Assembly (NCBI GenBank): GCA_963755705.1
Contig: CAVWKW010000001.1
Span: 930,001-994,000 of the forward strand
Direction: 5' to 3'
Origin: JBARDN01 sp963755705
Lineage (GTDB): Bacteria; Desulfobacterota; Binatia; Binatales; Binataceae
DNA length: 64,000 nucleotides
The translations under genes and the position numbers were made by a program. The stretch's first letter is position 1. Every line of letters starts with the position of its first letter. Shown piece by piece: positions 61,882-64,000 of the stretch. Below the pieces are notes generated by a model. It was given only the letters and a program-made list of their open reading frames with translations. It was not told the DNA's origin and made no database searches.

Positions 61882-63564
61882 GTGGCGTCTTTTCTCGATT
61901 TCGCGATCGTCTGCCAGGAACTCGGCCAGACCCAGAGCCGCCTCCAAATGGCGCAAGCGGTCGGGAGTTTTCTCGCCGCGCTCGAAGTTGGCGAAGCGGA
62001 AATCGCGGCGCGCTTCATGATCGGGCGCGCGGTCGCGCAGGGTGATGAAAAGCGCTTGCAGATAAGCGGCCGCGCGATCTGGAAAATCGCCGCCGCGATC
62101 ACCAGCGCCGAAGATCAGGGCGAAGACATCTTTACCGCCGCCGAGGATTTTGGCGAGGCGATCGAGATGGTCCTGCGGCTGCGTCCGGCCGAGCCCGAGC
62201 CGTCGCTGACGATCACGGAAGTGGATCGCGTGTTTCGCGAAATCGCAGAGATTGAAGGACGCCGCGCGCGCGCGCGCAAGCTCGAGACGCTGCATGCGCT
62301 CTTTGCGCGCGCCTCGAATCTCGAGGCGAAGTTTATCGCCAAGATCCTCGTGCGCGAGATGCGCCACGGCGTCAGCGAGGGAATAATGCTCGAAGCCATT
62401 GCGAAAATGGCGAACCGGCCGGTGGCCGAAGTCCGGCGCATCAATATCCTCGAGGGCGATCTCGGCCGCGTCGTGCGAATCGTGCGCGGGGGCAGGGCGG
62501 CGCCCGAATCCGGCGTGGCGCCCGCCCGTGGCGAGCGCGCGATCAAGCCACTGCGCCCGATGCTCGCACAGCCGGCGGCAGACATTGCCGAGGCGTTTGC
62601 GATGATGGGTTCCGAAATTGCTTTCGAGCACAAGCTCGACGGCGCGCGCGTGCAGATTCATCACGCCGGCGATGAGACGCGAATCTTTTCGCGCAGGATG
62701 AACGAGATCACTCCGAGCCTGCCCGAGATCACCGAGATCATAGCTCGGCTCGGCTCACGCGCGGCGATCTTCGACGGCGAAGTTATCGCGGTCGATAACG
62801 ATGGACGTCCGCGAGCGTTCCAGGAGCTGATGCGCCGGTTCGGCCGCGTGCGCGAGATTGAAAAACTCCGCGCCGAGCAGCCGGTGCGGCTCTACCTGTT
62901 CGATATTCTCGGACTCGATGGCGAGTTGCTGATCGATCGCCCATACGCCGAGCGGGTAGCGATGCTCGACGAGGTCGCAGCCGCCGCGAAGCTCGAGCTG
63001 GTCACGCGGATCGAGCGCCCGAATCTGCCCGAGGCCGAGAAATTTTTTGCCGACGCGATCGCCGAGGGGTTCGAAGGCGTGGTCGCGAAATCGCTTGCGA
63101 GCGCATACACCCCCGGAGCGCGCGGACGCGGATGGGTCAAGATCAAGCACGCGAAGACGCTCGACCTGGTGATCGTCGCCGCCGAATGGGGCTACGGGCG
63201 GCGTCACGGATGGCTGTCGAACTATCATCTTGCGGCGCGCGACGAAGCCACCGGCCGGATGAGCGAGATCGGAAAGACGTTCAAAGGACTCACCGACGCG
63301 GAGTTCGAAGCGATGACCGAGCGGCTGCTCGCGCTCAAGACCGAAGAGGCGCACCGCGTCGTGACGGTCCGGCCTGAGGTCGTGGTCGAGGTCGCATACA
63401 ACGACCTCCAGCGCAGCCCGCAGTACGCAGCCGGGATGACGCTGCGCTTTGCGCGGATCGTGCGAATTCGCGACGACAAGCCCGCCGCCGAGGCCGACAC
63501 GATCGCATCGATCGCGCGCGAATTCGAGCGGCAGGCGATCCCGCCGCACGGCGCTACGAGTTAG
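61882..63564 (+). CDS. ATP-dependent DNA ligase, archaeal-type (Lig B-like)
   Basis: I choose the GTG at 61882 (560 residues) because family members start a few residues before FLDFAIVCQELGQTQSRL; a TTG at 61846 is open too. It has an N-terminal DNA-binding domain, the adenylation motif FEHKLDGARVQIHH (Lys in KLDG), RRMNEITPSLPEI, IFDGEVIAVDNDG, FEGVVAKSLASAY and GWVKIKH, then an OB domain with VEVAYNDLQRSPQYAAGMTL. The order and length match the archaeal/bacterial 55-60 kDa ligase rather than LigD. It probably acts in repair. The essential NAD ligase would be elsewhere. Confidence 0.92.
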   Translation: MASFLDFAIVCQELGQTQSRLQMAQAVGSFLAALEVGEAEIAARFMIGRAVAQGDEKRLQISGRAIWKIAAAITSAEDQGEDIFTAAEDFGEAIEMVLRLRPAEPEPSLTITEVDRVFREIAEIEGRRARARKLETLHALFARASNLEAKFIAKILVREMRHGVSEGIMLEAIAKMANRPVAEVRRINILEGDLGRVVRIVRGGRAAPESGVAPARGERAIKPLRPMLAQPAADIAEAFAMMGSEIAFEHKLDGARVQIHHAGDETRIFSRRMNEITPSLPEITEIIARLGSRAAIFDGEVIAVDNDGRPRAFQELMRRFGRVREIEKLRAEQPVRLYLFDILGLDGELLIDRPYAERVAMLDEVAAAAKLELVTRIERPNLPEAEKFFADAIAEGFEGVVAKSLASAYTPGARGRGWVKIKHAKTLDLVIVAAEWGYGRRHGWLSNYHLAARDEATGRMSEIGKTFKGLTDAEFEAMTERLLALKTEEAHRVVTVRPEVVVEVAYNDLQRSPQYAAGMTLRFARIVRIRDDKPAAEADTIASIAREFERQAIPPHGATS

Positions 63565-63615
63565 TGCAGATGCCGAGTGCGCAAGGCGCGCAGGAACGCC
63601 CTTGAATAGCCGCGG

Positions 63616-63825
63616 CTAGTGTCCTCGGAGATGCTTCGGTTCGTGGGCGTCGGTCATCGCCATCGCGATGGCTTCGATTTCGCTTTCGCCGAAATCTTCG
63701 AGCACGAAGGAATCGGCATCGGCGTTGCCGTGGCGCTCGTACATGTCGCAGCACCATGTGTTCGGACCTAACTGCTTGGTACGCAGCACGAAAGTATTAA
63801 CCCCAACCACTTCCACCCGTTCCAT
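63616..63825 (-). CDS. Small hypothetical protein
   Basis: The ATG at 63825 has a perfect AGGAGGT 7 nt upstream, so I reject the longer start at 63876; it gives 69 residues. The sequence is acidic, with two neighbouring Cys (GPNTWCCDMYERHGNADADS) and a helical tail SEIEAIAMAMTDAHEPKHLR. Unknown family. It lies convergent to the DNA ligase gene. Its upstream region (63826-63956) is AT-rich and probably holds its promoter. Confidence 0.75.
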   Translation of the reverse strand: MERVEVVGVNTFVLRTKQLGPNTWCCDMYERHGNADADSFVLEDFGESEIEAIAMAMTDAHEPKHLRGH

Positions 63826-63956
63826 AGCGCTAACCTCCTGAACAGAGTTGCCATGGTCATCGGCGGGCCGTGACATAAGTCTTTTAGCACCAAACGAGCA
63901 GTATGGCTAATGAAAATCTTTGCAAAAAAGCTGCAAATTCGCGAAGCCGGGAATTT

Positions 63957-64000
63957 TCAGGCGGCTTTGACCGATCGTACCCAATCGGTCAGTGCGTCGT
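63957..64000 (-). CDS. Possible 3' end of a gene entering from the right
   Basis: The reverse strand is open for the last 44 bases and ends with TGA at 63957-63959 after DALTDWVRSVKAA, which reads like a normal C terminus. It is too short to name. The same stretch contains the dyad GACCGAT..ATCGGTC (63969-63990). Confidence 0.3.
   Translation of the reverse strand, partial: DALTDWVRSVKAA

Noticed and set aside
1..64000. CRISPR array, tRNA or rRNA genes
   Set aside because: No regularly spaced repeats and no cloverleaf or rRNA-like conserved strings were seen by eye.

Overview
The window is a high-GC bacterial chromosome segment with dense, mostly operonic genes. Nothing in it points to a plasmid or prophage. 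Ribosomal protein L19, exonuclease VII, TlyA, endonuclease III, glycogen synthase and an Opp/Dpp transporter are core bacterial genes. The accessory set is typical of a large-genome soil or groundwater bacterium: bactofilins, LysM, FIST and AAA-cyclase-TPR proteins, flavin monooxygenases, several SDRs, VOC and SnoaL folds, PobA and an acyl-CoA dehydrogenase-like hydroxylase. My guess is a deltaproteobacteria-like or Binatota-like lineage. This is inference from gene content and codon style, and no marker gene here proves it. I found no rRNA, tRNA or CRISPR array.

Left part (0-13.4 kb): a truncated DUF2231 membrane gene with a small exported Cys/His protein, a LysM membrane protein, a possible structured RNA (1741-1925), a ROK glucokinase, tlyA-xseB-xseA, a REP-like repeat cluster, a flavin monooxygenase, a GH1 beta-glucosidase with a small membrane protein, then three tandem copies of a 59-residue single-pass membrane protein (9139-9745), followed by an isoprenylcysteine-methyltransferase-like gene, glgA-rnhA and a solitary rplS.

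Middle (13.4-36.5 kb): a five-gene peptide ABC transporter operon ending in a bactofilin; a methyltransferase; an M20 peptidase-FIST pair; a palindromic repeat pair; nth; a beta-hydroxyacid dehydrogenase; and a tightly coupled MoxR / DUF58 / BatA-like / double-vWA membrane operon (25.6-33.9 kb). DUF983, alpha/beta hydrolase and aminotransferase genes follow.

Right part (36.5-64 kb): a small HTH regulator with its own dyad; an acetyl-CoA hydrolase/transferase; a second bactofilin; an unusual alkaline-phosphatase-fold protein; an SDR lacking the usual catalytic Tyr; and a REP-associated tyrosine transposase with its inverted REP pair. After these come VOC, methyltransferase, SDR and DsbA genes. 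A run of D-amino-acid and cell-wall genes follows: a DauA-like oxidoreductase, a D-aminoacylase, a 1123-residue cyclase/AAA/TPR protein, a frameshifted serine hydrolase carrying a beta-repeat insertion, and a D,D-carboxypeptidase. The window closes with a GT2-methyltransferase fusion, an alpha/beta hydrolase, pobA, an archaeal-type ATP-dependent DNA ligase and a small conserved-looking gene.

The most novel items are the 59-residue membrane-protein triplet under a sigma-54-like promoter, the glycine-rich beta-repeat block inside a serine hydrolase, and the palindromic repeats, some showing covariation, accompanied by a REP transposase.
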